Assembly: GCA_005883355.1 (NCBI GenBank)
Contig: VAXG01000102.1
Coordinates: 1 to 64,000, forward strand
Source: Actinomycetota bacterium
GTDB lineage: Bacteria; Actinomycetota; Thermoleophilia; Gaiellales; Gaiellaceae
Length of the DNA: 64,000 nucleotides
Direction of reading: 5' to 3'
The notes under the pieces were generated by a model. The model ran no database searches and was not told the origin of the DNA. It saw nothing but the letters and a program-made list of their open reading frames with translations. Made by a program: the position numbers and the translations under genes. Shown here piece after piece: positions 9,512 through 17,355 of this stretch. The first letter of the stretch is position 1. Each line of letters begins with the position of its first letter.

Positions 9512-11207
9512 GTCGCGCAAGTTCCTAATTGCCGGTTTCATCTCCTGCCTCATAGTCGCATCGTCCGCGGATGCGAGGCCGACACAGGTGATGCCGGGTG
9601 TCAGCTACGAGCGGATCCTCCGTTGGACGGCGAACGGCCCGGTCGCCCTCTACATCGTCACGGCGCCCAAGCCCGGTGGTCTGTACACCCTGACGCCCTT
9701 GCTGTCGAACGGAACGATCGTCGGACGCGAGACGGTGTCGTCAATGCAACGAGACGTGTCCGCACAGATGACGACGATCGGTGTGAACGGCGACTTCTTC
9801 AGCTGGCACGGCGGCTGGCCGAGCGGCCTGCTGATGCGCGGCGGCGTCGTCGAGCATCAGTCCGCCCTGGGACGAGCATCAGTGGGTGTCGACACGAACG
9901 GCGATCTTCACGTCGATCGCATCCCCTGGTACGGACGCTGGCACGGAACAACGAACACGCTGTGGCAACCGATCGGGCAGCTGAACGAACCACCTCGCGC
10001 CGATGCGGTCGCCCTCTTCACACCCGTGTGGGGTTCGAACACACCCGCGCTACGCGGCACGACCGTCGTGCTCACGGGATTCCCACCGGCGGCCCCCCGC
10101 CGCGACCTGACGGGAATCGTGCAGTCGGTCCTCACCAACACGAGCGTGGCGATTCCTCCGGACGGGGCCGCACTTGTCGCACGCGGGAGAGCCGCTCAGA
10201 CATTGCGGGACGAAGCAGTCGTCGGCTCCCCTCTCACCGTTCGCATCCCGCTCGCGGACACCTGGGCATCTGTCACGGACGCCGTCAGCTCCGGCCCGAC
10301 GCTCGTGAAAGACGGACGGGCGCTCTTCAACGCCGGTGAGGCGCTGACAAAGGCGCAGTTGCGGGGCCGCGATCCGCGAACCGCGATCGGCCAGCGGGCC
10401 GACGGCGGCATCGTCCTCCTTGCAGTCGATGGGCGCAGGCCCGGCTGGAGTGTCGGGATGTCGAACTGGGACCTCGCCAACACGCTGATCACGTACGGCT
10501 GTGTCACCGGTTTCGCGCTCGACTCGGGCGGTTCGACGACCGTGGCCTTCGACGGGAAGGTCCTGAACCGACCGTCTGACCCGGCGGGAGAGCGACCGGT
10601 GGGGGAGGCACTCGTGATCGGTTACACGGGCGTGTTCGTGCCTGCGCCGATGTCAACCTTGTCTCCCAATGCCGACGGTGTCGCTGACGTGGAGAAGCTG
10701 TCGTACAAGCTCGTGCGGCCTGCGACCGTCAGCGCGAACCTCATCGCCCCGGATGGATCCGTCCGAGGGCTCGACTCCGGCGAGAAGGCCGCCGGCCGGT
10801 ACAGCGTCACCTGGGACGGAACGGATGTCAACGGGGCGCTCGCGGCTGAGGGGCGCTACCACTGGAATGTCTCTGCGACCGACGACCTCGGCCGCGCGTC
10901 GACGCACGACCAAGCCTTCACGCTCGACCGGACGCTCGGCTTCCTGGGCATCTCGAAGACGGCCCGCCGGATCACCTTCACGCTGGTGCGCGATGCACGA
11001 GTCCGGGTCACTGTGGAGACGCGTTACGGCGGGATCCTGCGCACGATCACCGCAGGCCCACGAGCTGCCGGTGCGGTGAACGTGGCTTGGAACGGGCGGG
11101 ATGGACGCGGCAAGCGAGTCGGGGCCGGGGCGTACGTCGTGCATGTGGCGGCAACGAGTGTGATCGGTCTCAGCGAGCTTCGCGCCCCGCTCGTGATTCG
11201 TCGCTAG
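9510..11207 (+). CDS. secreted phosphodiester glycosidase (NAGPA/DUF2233) with C-terminal FlgD-like Ig repeats
   Basis: A 565-residue exported protein with a typical signal peptide (KFLIAGFISCLIVASSADA). The body up to about residue 375 resembles the phosphodiester glycosidase domain: GVNGDFFSWHGG, SSGPTLVKDG, DPRTAIGQ and FALDSGGSTT. The rest contains two FlgD-type Ig-like modules, each with a WDGTD or WNGRD turn and a G-x-Y hydrophobic strand. The family cleaves sugar-1-phosphate diester bonds, so the enzyme may trim phosphodiester-linked surface glycan outside the cell. ATG 9510 was chosen for the signal peptide; a TACTTT box ends 13 nt upstream. Its stop shares a CTAG with the stop of the converging sugar transferase. 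Confidence 0.85.
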   Translation: MSRKFLIAGFISCLIVASSADARPTQVMPGVSYERILRWTANGPVALYIVTAPKPGGLYTLTPLLSNGTIVGRETVSSMQRDVSAQMTTIGVNGDFFSWHGGWPSGLLMRGGVVEHQSALGRASVGVDTNGDLHVDRIPWYGRWHGTTNTLWQPIGQLNEPPRADAVALFTPVWGSNTPALRGTTVVLTGFPPAAPRRDLTGIVQSVLTNTSVAIPPDGAALVARGRAAQTLRDEAVVGSPLTVRIPLADTWASVTDAVSSGPTLVKDGRALFNAGEALTKAQLRGRDPRTAIGQRADGGIVLLAVDGRRPGWSVGMSNWDLANTLITYGCVTGFALDSGGSTTVAFDGKVLNRPSDPAGERPVGEALVIGYTGVFVPAPMSTLSPNADGVADVEKLSYKLVRPATVSANLIAPDGSVRGLDSGEKAAGRYSVTWDGTDVNGALAAEGRYHWNVSATDDLGRASTHDQAFTLDRTLGFLGISKTARRITFTLVRDARVRVTVETRYGGILRTITAGPRAAGAVNVAWNGRDGRGKRVGAGAYVVHVAATSVIGLSELRAPLVIRR

Positions 11208-12700
11208 TAAGCGCCCCGTCGCGCAAGCACGGCTGGGAGCGTGCGGGCGAGAATGGTGATGTCGAGCCAGATCGACCAGTTCTCGATGTAGTAGAAGTCG
11301 AGCCGGACGAGATCGTCGAAGCTCAGGTCGATGCGGCCGGAGACCTGCCAGAGGCCGGTCATCCCCGGGAGCACGAGATACCTCTTGCGGTGCCACGGGA
11401 GCAGCTGCTCGTAGTCGCGAATGGGAAGAGGCCGCGGGCCGACGAGCGACATCTCGCCCCAGAGGACGTTGAGGACCTGCGGCATCTCGTCGAGCGAGAA
11501 GCGGCGCAGAAAGCGACCGACCGGCGTAACGCGAGGATCGTCCTTGATCTTGAAGAGCGGGCCCGAGGCCTCGTTGTTAGCCTCGAGCGCGCTCTGGCGC
11601 TGGGCTGCGTCGGCGTACATCGTCCGGAACTTCACCATTCCGAACGCGTGCTCTCCGAGGCCGACGCGCCGGTCGCGATAGAACACCGGGCCGCGCGAGC
11701 TGAGCTTGACCGCACCGGCGACCGCAAGCCAGAGCGGCGAGCCGGCGACGATGACGAAGCTCGATACGATGAGGTCGAAGCCGCGCTTCAACGCCCATTC
11801 CGATCCCGCGAGCGCCGGGGGGCGCAACTCGAACAACGGCGCGCCTTCGCCGGGAATGTATTCCGCCCGCTGCAGGAGCAGCTCGGTCGTGCGCGGCGCG
11901 ATCTTGACCTTGGCACCGAAACGATGGGCCTCCTCGACGAGCTCGAGCAGCTCGCGCTCGGCGAAACCGCCGTCCGTCACGATCAACTCGTGGACGTCGT
12001 GCTCGCGCAGCACGCGGGGCACTACGTCCAGGCCGCCCAGCGCGCGCAGGTCACCGGAATCGCCGCTCGGCGCGATCGCGCCGATGAACTCGTAGCGGAT
12101 CCCACTGCGATCGGCGCCGAGCGTGCGGCGCAGCGCCGCAAGCTGCTCGCCTTCTCCGACGAGCACCGTTCGCCGGCGCACACCCGTGAGCCGCAAGACG
12201 TCACGCGTCAGCACCTCGTAGCTCGCACGGAGGATCCCGATGAAGAACGCCGTGGTCACGACCGCGGTCGGTGTCAATCCGTAGGTCGTGAAGTGGTAGC
12301 CCGTCCCGAGGCCGAACGCCAGCGTGATCGCCGCGACGAGCACCATCGACAGAACGATCTGGCCCGCACCGGCTCTGAGCTCGCGTCGTCGATAGAGGCC
12401 GCCGACCCAGAAGACGAGCACCGTGATCACCGTGAGAAACGGGAGCCAGTTGCTCTCCGTCTCCCAGAGGATTCCCCACAGCGGCGGCCACTGCCCGAGA
12501 TAGAGCTCGCGAAAGATGAGCGCCACGAAGATCCCGAGGACGAGCCCCGCGAGGTCGAGCGTCACGAGGGCGGCGACACTGGTGAGGCGGCGCGCGACGG
12601 CCAGGAGCGTGGTGCGCGAGAGGAGGTAGGGCCGGGCCGAACGGATGTCTTCGACCGGCGCCGGCCGGGGCTCGGCCGGCACGGCTGGCTTCGTGCTCAC
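11204..12700 (-). CDS. polyprenyl glycosylphosphotransferase (WbaP/CpsE-type initiating sugar transferase)
   Basis: A 498-residue membrane protein with four or five N-terminal helices, a middle CoA-binding-like domain (RTVLVGEGEQ, then VHELIVTDGG), another helix, and the C-terminal bacterial sugar transferase domain from about residue 310. Diagnostic motifs are KFRTM, DDPRVTPVGRFLRR, SLDEMPQ and LVGPRPLP. It transfers a sugar-1-phosphate from a UDP sugar to undecaprenyl phosphate, the committing step of lipid-linked repeat-unit synthesis. The start is GTG 12700, supported by a TACACT box seven bases upstream. Earlier in-frame codons run through a palindromic spacer and are unlikely to be coding. 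This is the only initiating transferase seen in the window. Confidence 0.92.
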   Translation of the reverse strand: MSTKPAVPAEPRPAPVEDIRSARPYLLSRTTLLAVARRLTSVAALVTLDLAGLVLGIFVALIFRELYLGQWPPLWGILWETESNWLPFLTVITVLVFWVGGLYRRRELRAGAGQIVLSMVLVAAITLAFGLGTGYHFTTYGLTPTAVVTTAFFIGILRASYEVLTRDVLRLTGVRRRTVLVGEGEQLAALRRTLGADRSGIRYEFIGAIAPSGDSGDLRALGGLDVVPRVLREHDVHELIVTDGGFAERELLELVEEAHRFGAKVKIAPRTTELLLQRAEYIPGEGAPLFELRPPALAGSEWALKRGFDLIVSSFVIVAGSPLWLAVAGAVKLSSRGPVFYRDRRVGLGEHAFGMVKFRTMYADAAQRQSALEANNEASGPLFKIKDDPRVTPVGRFLRRFSLDEMPQVLNVLWGEMSLVGPRPLPIRDYEQLLPWHRKRYLVLPGMTGLWQVSGRIDLSFDDLVRLDFYYIENWSIWLDITILARTLPAVLARRGAY

Positions 12701-12713
12701 CCGCCGGAGTGTA
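12701..12713 (-). promoter_or_regulatory. leaderless-type -10 box before the sugar transferase
   Basis: TACACT at 12713-12708 is followed by seven bases and the GTG at 12700. TANNNT at this distance would put the transcription start on or next to the start codon. No convincing -35 is visible. Confidence 0.45.
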
Positions 12714-12722
12714 CTTCCGGCG
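12702..12722. promoter_or_regulatory. operator-like palindrome over the sugar transferase -10 box
   Basis: CGCCGGA at 12702-12708 and TCCGGCG at 12716-12722 form a perfect 7-bp inverted repeat with a 7-bp centre. The TACACT box lies mostly in the centre. A dimeric repressor bound here would block the promoter. This is inference from geometry only; in GC-rich DNA such palindromes also arise by chance. Confidence 0.35.
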
Positions 12723-12740
12723 CTTCCCGGGGCAGCTAGC

Positions 12741-12939
12741 GCCTCTGCCAGTAATGCCGTCGAGCTTCTGGGTCGTGAGCACCAAGCCAGAGGCCGCACT
12801 CAACCGCAGCAAGGCTGGTCTGCCTCGCTAAGGGCGAGGTGGACTCTGGCGCCGCGTGATCGCGGGCCAGAAGCCGGCACTAAGGCATCGCTCGCGATGC
12901 CGACCATAGGCGGTCGTGCCGGCTTCGCCGGTACGACCG
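12741..12939. other. hairpin-rich intergenic block, candidate structured RNA or leader
   Basis: Five inverted repeats follow each other: 12741-12747 with 12788-12794; 12823-12828 with 12834-12839; 12846-12856 with 12861-12870 (one bulge, TGAT loop); 12884-12890 with 12895-12901 (4-nt loop); and 12911-12923 with 12927-12939 (13 pairs, one G-T, 3-nt loop). An exact 11-bp match of 12870-12880 to the reverse complement of 12916-12926 competes with the last hairpin. No coding frame fits, and no T-run follows the stems, so they are not simple terminators. The strand is unknown. Confidence 0.4.
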
Positions 12940-12946
12940 TTGTGTA

Positions 12947-12982
12947 TTGCTGGCAGGGGCGCAGACGCTAGGCTCGCCCGAG
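12947..12982 (+). promoter_or_regulatory. promoter of the 12983 methyltransferase
   Basis: TTGCTG at 12947-12952, a 16-bp spacer, and TAGGCT at 12969-12974 precede the GTG at 12983 by eight bases. The reverse strand of the same site reads TAGCGT (12970-12965), so a minus-strand transcript through the hairpin block could also start here. Confidence 0.45.
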
Positions 12983-13609
12983 GTGGGCCTGGAGCAGTTG
13001 AGCGAGCGTTATGCCGAGCACAACCGTGTCGAGCGGGGTGCCGGCTTCATCTTCGCGGGCCCGGAGCGAGTCGAGCTCTTCCGGCGCTACGTCGGCGGGC
13101 CGGGACGGACGGTGCTCGATCTTGGTTGCCGCGACGGCGCGCTCACGCAGGCCTACGCCGGCGGCAACGAGATCGTCGGCGTCGACGCCGACCGCGAGGC
13201 GCTGGCCGCCGCCCAGAAGCTCGGCATCGAGACCCGCTGGGCTGACCTCGACGATGCGCTGCCGTTCGAAGACGGCATGTTCGACGTCGTGGTCGCCGGT
13301 GAACTGCTCGAGCATCTCCGCGATCCGCGGCGCGTCATCTCCGAGGTGCTCCGTGTCCTACGGCCGGGCGGCACGTTCGTCGCCTCCGTTCCGAACGCCT
13401 ACCGTCTGAAGAACAGGCTCCGCTTCGTGCTCGGCCGGAAGCCCGAGGAGGACCCGACCCATCTGCAGATGTTCTCGCCGAATGACGTTCGTGCCCTACT
13501 CGGCAGCTTCGATGACGTGCAACTGCATCTCATCGCGGGCCGTCTCGTCTCCCTTCACGCCCGGCTGTTCGCGAACGACATCGTCTTCTCGGGCCGCAAG
13601 TCGCGCTGA
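12983..13609 (+). CDS. class I SAM-dependent methyltransferase
   Basis: About 208 residues. Motif I is VLDLGCRDG, followed by EIVGVDAD (acidic end of strand 2), the AGELLEHL post-motif and LRPGGTFVASVPN. This is the compact Methyltransf_11 fold with no extra domains. The likely role is O-methylation of a sugar or lipid-linked intermediate. GTG 12983 is preferred over an upstream TTG at 12947 because TAGGCT lies eight bases before it and the TTG falls within the apparent -35 element. The gene is monocistronic: its 3' end overlaps the converging deacetylase-like gene by 55 bp. Confidence 0.8.
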   Translation: MGLEQLSERYAEHNRVERGAGFIFAGPERVELFRRYVGGPGRTVLDLGCRDGALTQAYAGGNEIVGVDADREALAAAQKLGIETRWADLDDALPFEDGMFDVVVAGELLEHLRDPRRVISEVLRVLRPGGTFVASVPNAYRLKNRLRFVLGRKPEEDPTHLQMFSPNDVRALLGSFDDVQLHLIAGRLVSLHARLFANDIVFSGRKSR

Positions 13610-14301
13610 AGCTCGTCGAGGTCCGTCACTGTCCTCCTCAGCGCGAGGAGACGGAGACCGACGCGCAGAGCGTTTGCGCGGCGGCCGTCGAGCAGATCCG
13701 TGTCGTGAAAGTACGCGTGCACGATCTGCCGCCGGAACGGCGCCATCAGGCCGCGTGCGAGCATCCCGATGGAGTGGGTGGTCGGCACCTCGAGGAGCCT
13801 GCGGCCCTCGCCGAGCTCGAGCCAGGCCGGCTCGTCGAGCTGCACGTGTGGCGCGCCCGGCTCTAGATACCCCGGCCTGAACGCGGTCGCCGTGCAGTCC
13901 GCGTAGCCGAGGTCGGCGACGACCCTCGCGACGTCCGCGTCCAGGTACCAGCCGCCGCCGCAGAAGAACGTCGGCTTCAGTCCGACCGACTCGAGCCAGC
14001 GGCCCTGCTCGCCCACGAGCGCGGGCGGGTCACCCGCGCTCGGCCGTGCGTGATCGGGTGCGGTCCAGTGCGTATGCAGCCCGAAGGGCCCCCGCGCCCG
14101 AGCCTCCCGTGCACGCTCGTGCCAGCGTTCCTCGTTTTCCCCCTCCGCCGGCGGACGCATCAGGGCGGCAATGGCGAAGCCGCCCGGCCTGCGCTCCTGG
14201 AGGGCGCTGAAGTGGCTCCAGACGTCGTCGTCCAATGGACGCTCCACATGACACGAGACGACCGCGTACCGCCCGTGCAGTATGTGTCCCGTGTGCGGCA
14301 T
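13555..14301 (-). CDS. deacetylase-like protein of unknown specificity
   Basis: A 248-residue protein that recalls the polysaccharide deacetylase barrel without its classic motifs. It begins with a strand YAVVSCHVERP, has GLHTHW with two His that could bind a metal, then LKPTFFCGGGWYLD, a region typical of deacetylase-like barrels, and ends with HAYFHDTDLLD. The usual FDDG signature is absent, so catalysis by the CE4 mechanism is doubtful. ATG 14301 is supported by TAGAGT six bases upstream, inside the divergent asnB gene. It may modify the glycan or may be a related glycoside hydrolase-like enzyme. I cannot name its reaction. Confidence 0.65.
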   Translation of the reverse strand: MPHTGHILHGRYAVVSCHVERPLDDDVWSHFSALQERRPGGFAIAALMRPPAEGENEERWHERAREARARGPFGLHTHWTAPDHARPSAGDPPALVGEQGRWLESVGLKPTFFCGGGWYLDADVARVVADLGYADCTATAFRPGYLEPGAPHVQLDEPAWLELGEGRRLLEVPTTHSIGMLARGLMAPFRRQIVHAYFHDTDLLDGRRANALRVGLRLLALRRTVTDLDELQRDLRPEKTMSFANSRA

Positions 14302-16126
14302 CGCCGGACTCTATTCGCCCGCGGGGCCGCCCAATCCCGAGCTCGTGGACGCCATGCGCGCTGCGCTCGTCCATCGCGGGCCCGACGAGGGATCGACCGA
14401 CGCCTTCGGTCGTTGCGTGCTCGGCCACCAGCGGCTGAAGGTCCTCGACCTCGACACGGGCTTCCAGCCAGTGTCGAACGAGGCGGGTGACGTCGTGGCG
14501 GTTTTCAACGGCGAGGCGTACAACTTCCTGTCGCTGCGCGACCAACTGGAGGGGCATGAGGTCCGAGGGACCGGTGACACACCGATCCTGCCGCATCTAT
14601 ACGAGGAGAGCGGGCCGCGGTTCGTGGAGCGGTTGCACGGAATGTTCGCGATCGCTCTCTGGGACGCAGGACGCGAACGCCTCGTGCTCGCTCGCGACCG
14701 GCTCGGCAAGAAGCCGCTCCTGTGGACACGACTACCCGACGGCACGCTGGCGTTCGCATCCGAGCTGAAGGCACTGCTGCGCCTGCCGCTGCTCTCCCGG
14801 GAGATCGATCTCGATGCCGTCGACGCGTACCTGGCGCTGCAGTACGTCCCGGGCGACCGGACCGCGCTGCGCGGGATCCACAAGCTCGCGCCCGGACACG
14901 TTCTCGTCGCGGAAGGCGCCACCGAGCGCATCGAGCGCTACTGGCACCCCGAGCCTGCAGAGTCGAGCGCGCACGAGAGCGAATGGCTCGAGCGTGTGCG
15001 TGCCACCGTCGGCGAGGCGGTGCGCAAGCGACTCGTCGCCGACGTACCGCTCGGCGCTCTGCTCTCCGGCGGGATCGACTCGAGCATCGTCGTCGCCCTG
15101 ATGGCACAGGCGTCCTCGCACCCGGTGCGCACCTTCACGGCGGGATTTCCGGACGCACGCTACGACGAGCGCGCGTACGCACGGGCCGTCGCGGCGCGCT
15201 ACGGAGCCATTCACGAGGAGGTCGAGATCGAGGAAGACATCGCGGCGACTCTGCCGCGACTTGCCGCAACGTTCGACGAGCCGCTCGGCGACGAAGCCGC
15301 GTTCCCGACCTTTCTGATCGCCGAGCAGGCGCGTCGCCACGTGACCGTGGCCCTTGCGGGCGACGGCGGCGACGAGTCGTTCGCGGGCTACGAGCGGTAC
15401 ATCGCGAACCAGCTCGCAGGCCGCGTTCCTGCGCCGGCGGCGCGGGTGGGTGCAGCCGCCCTGCGGCTCCTACCGGCGGCCCGACGTGACCCGCGATCGC
15501 TCCCGTTCCGTGGCGCGCGCTTCCTCGACGCCGCGTCGACACCCGGCGAGCGGCGGTACGCACGCCTGATGGAGGTCTTCCCGATCGAGCTGCGGCGCGA
15601 GCTCTGGTCCGACGGACGACTGGCTCGAGAGGCACCACTCGAGCCCGCGCGACCCGGCGTCACGGGCTTGCAGTTGCTCGACATCGAGACGTACCTGCCC
15701 GGCGACCTGCTGCCGAAAGCGGATCTCGCGTCGATGGCCCACTCGCTGGAGTTGCGCTCGCCGTTTCTCGATCACGAGGTCGTCGCTCTCGGTCTTGCGC
15801 TCCCCGACTCCCTCAAGACACGCGGCCGGGAGGGAAAGGTGGCGCTGCGTCGTACGTTTGCCCGCGATCTTCCGCCCGAGGTCGCCGCGCGCGGCAAGAC
15901 CGGCTTCGGCGTACCGCTCGGACGCTGGTTCCGGTCGGATCTCCACGACCTCGCGCACGATCTCCTCTCCAATGACCGCGGCTGGTTCCGGCCGGACAGC
16001 GTGCGACGGTTGCTCGGCGAGCACGAGTCCGGGCAGGCGGATCACGGGCACCGCCTGTGGTGTCTGCTGATGCTCGAGCTCTGGGTGCGCGAGCACGTGG
16101 AAGCGCCCGTCCTAGCACCCGCGTGA
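14291..16126 (+). CDS. asnB: glutamine-hydrolysing asparagine synthetase-like amidotransferase
   Basis: A 611-residue AsnB-type enzyme: an N-terminal Ntn glutaminase domain (1 to about 190) and a C-terminal ATP-pyrophosphatase domain with LLSGGIDSS starting near residue 257. The catalytic Cys must be residue 2, so GTG 14291 (fMet-Cys-Gly-Ile) is chosen over the ATG nine bases upstream, which would bury the Cys at position 5. Conserved glutaminase motifs HRGPDEG and FNGEAYN are present. In polysaccharide clusters such proteins may amidate uronic acids; free asparagine synthesis is the alternative. It heads a plus-strand operon: the next gene's GTG overlaps its stop (GTGA). Its start overlaps the divergent deacetylase-like gene. 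Confidence 0.9.
   Translation: MCGIAGLYSPAGPPNPELVDAMRAALVHRGPDEGSTDAFGRCVLGHQRLKVLDLDTGFQPVSNEAGDVVAVFNGEAYNFLSLRDQLEGHEVRGTGDTPILPHLYEESGPRFVERLHGMFAIALWDAGRERLVLARDRLGKKPLLWTRLPDGTLAFASELKALLRLPLLSREIDLDAVDAYLALQYVPGDRTALRGIHKLAPGHVLVAEGATERIERYWHPEPAESSAHESEWLERVRATVGEAVRKRLVADVPLGALLSGGIDSSIVVALMAQASSHPVRTFTAGFPDARYDERAYARAVAARYGAIHEEVEIEEDIAATLPRLAATFDEPLGDEAAFPTFLIAEQARRHVTVALAGDGGDESFAGYERYIANQLAGRVPAPAARVGAAALRLLPAARRDPRSLPFRGARFLDAASTPGERRYARLMEVFPIELRRELWSDGRLAREAPLEPARPGVTGLQLLDIETYLPGDLLPKADLASMAHSLELRSPFLDHEVVALGLALPDSLKTRGREGKVALRRTFARDLPPEVAARGKTGFGVPLGRWFRSDLHDLAHDLLSNDRGWFRPDSVRRLLGEHESGQADHGHRLWCLLMLELWVREHVEAPVLAPA
14302..14313 (-). promoter_or_regulatory. leaderless-type -10 box before the deacetylase-like gene
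   Basis: TAGAGT at 14313-14308 followed by six bases and ATG 14301. The box lies within the first codons of the divergent amidotransferase gene. Confidence 0.4.
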
Positions 16127-17355
16127 AACGCGCTCACCTCTGGCTGATCGCCTTCGCGGCGATCGCCCCACGTCTGGCCGTCCTCGTCCACGAGCGCGGA
16201 CGCATCCTTACGGCCTTCACCGACAAGAGCGACGATTTCGCGCAGACCTTCGTGCATCACGGGACGTTCGGCTTCATCCCGGGAGAGCCGTCTGCGTACA
16301 CGCAGCCGCTGTACGGCTTCTTCCTGGTCCCGATCTACTGGATTTTCGGGCGCACGTGGTGGGCGGTCGGCGGGGCGCAGGTCGCCGTCGCGACCGCGAC
16401 CGCGATCCTCGTCTATGCGATCGGCGCGCGCGTGCTGTCGCGGCGCGCGGGGACGATCGCCGCGATCCTCGCGACGCTCAACCCGTACCTCGTCTGGCAC
16501 GACGTCCACCTCAACCGGGAGGTGCTCGACCAATTGGTGGGTGTGGCGCTCATCCTCTGCACGCTCATCGCCGCCGACCGCCGCTCCGTGAGATGGGCGA
16601 CAGCTGCGGGAATCCTGGGTGGGGTCGCCGTGCTCGGCAACGTACGGCTGATCGGCATTCCGCTCGTCGTGGCCGCGTATCTCGTGATCCGCAACGGCTG
16701 GAGCTGGGCGCCCGTCGCGCTCGTCGCCGCCGCGGCGCTGGCGGTGACCCCGTGGGTCGTCCGCAACAAGGTCGAGGTCGGCTGTTTCGCGCTCACGACC
16801 GACGGTCGGGCGCTCTGGAAGGCGAACAACGCCCAGACGTACGGCCTGCTCGCACAGGGGAAGTGGATCGACGACGTCAAGGATCCACCGCATCATCCAT
16901 TCCCGAACCCCGAGGAGGCGCGAGACCTCTACCGGCAGACGGGGAAGAAGTACCACGTCGACGAGTGCGCGAACCAGGGCTACTACGAGCACAAGGCCTG
17001 GAAGTTCGTGCGCGGCCATCCTGGGGAGAAAGCGAAGCTTGCGGCGCAGGCGGTGCGCATGGAGTGGGATCCGCGTACGACGGCCTCCGCGACCGACTCC
17101 GGACACGGGGCGATCCGCAGCCTGGCGCAGCCGCTCTACACCTCAGTGCTGTACGCGCTCGGCTTGATCGGCATCGTCGTGACCGCGCGCTGGTTCGCCG
17201 GCCTGGCCCTCGCCGTGCTCGCCTACCAGACCTTGGCCGCGATGGTGTTCGTCGGCGCGACTCGCTATCGCATCGCGACGGACTTCTTGATCGCTCTCCT
17301 CGCTGCCGGTGCGATCGAATGGGTGCTGGCTCGGTGGCGGCGCAGGCCGCGATGA
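16123..17355 (+). CDS. GT39-like (ArnT/PMT type) membrane glycosyltransferase
   Basis: About 410 residues, starting at GTG 16123 inside the asnB stop (GTGA). The pattern of roughly ten helices with an acidic first extracytoplasmic loop (TDKSDDFAQTF) is that of GT-C enzymes. YTQPLYGFFLVPIYW and LVWHDVHLNREVL are typical of the GT39-like family in which helix-loop residues bind the polyprenyl-phosphate donor. A soluble loop near 225-310 (KWIDDVKDPP, YRQTGKKYHVDE) lies between helices. It would transfer a sugar to a glycan on the outer face of the membrane. The acceptor is unknown. Confidence 0.75.
   Translation: MKRAHLWLIAFAAIAPRLAVLVHERGRILTAFTDKSDDFAQTFVHHGTFGFIPGEPSAYTQPLYGFFLVPIYWIFGRTWWAVGGAQVAVATATAILVYAIGARVLSRRAGTIAAILATLNPYLVWHDVHLNREVLDQLVGVALILCTLIAADRRSVRWATAAGILGGVAVLGNVRLIGIPLVVAAYLVIRNGWSWAPVALVAAAALAVTPWVVRNKVEVGCFALTTDGRALWKANNAQTYGLLAQGKWIDDVKDPPHHPFPNPEEARDLYRQTGKKYHVDECANQGYYEHKAWKFVRGHPGEKAKLAAQAVRMEWDPRTTASATDSGHGAIRSLAQPLYTSVLYALGLIGIVVTARWFAGLALAVLAYQTLAAMVFVGATRYRIATDFLIALLAAGAIEWVLARWRRRPR

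Noticed and set aside
11421-11681. Plus-strand short frame within the sugar transferase gene
   Set aside because: Antisense to conserved sugar-transferase motifs; no independent support.
12911-12939. The strong hairpin as an intrinsic terminator
   Set aside because: No run of T follows on either strand, and it lies between divergent genes where a terminator is not expected.
12741-12939. A known riboswitch (c-di-GMP, c-di-AMP, cobalamin)
   Set aside because: I looked for the conserved core words of these classes on both strands and saw none that fit.
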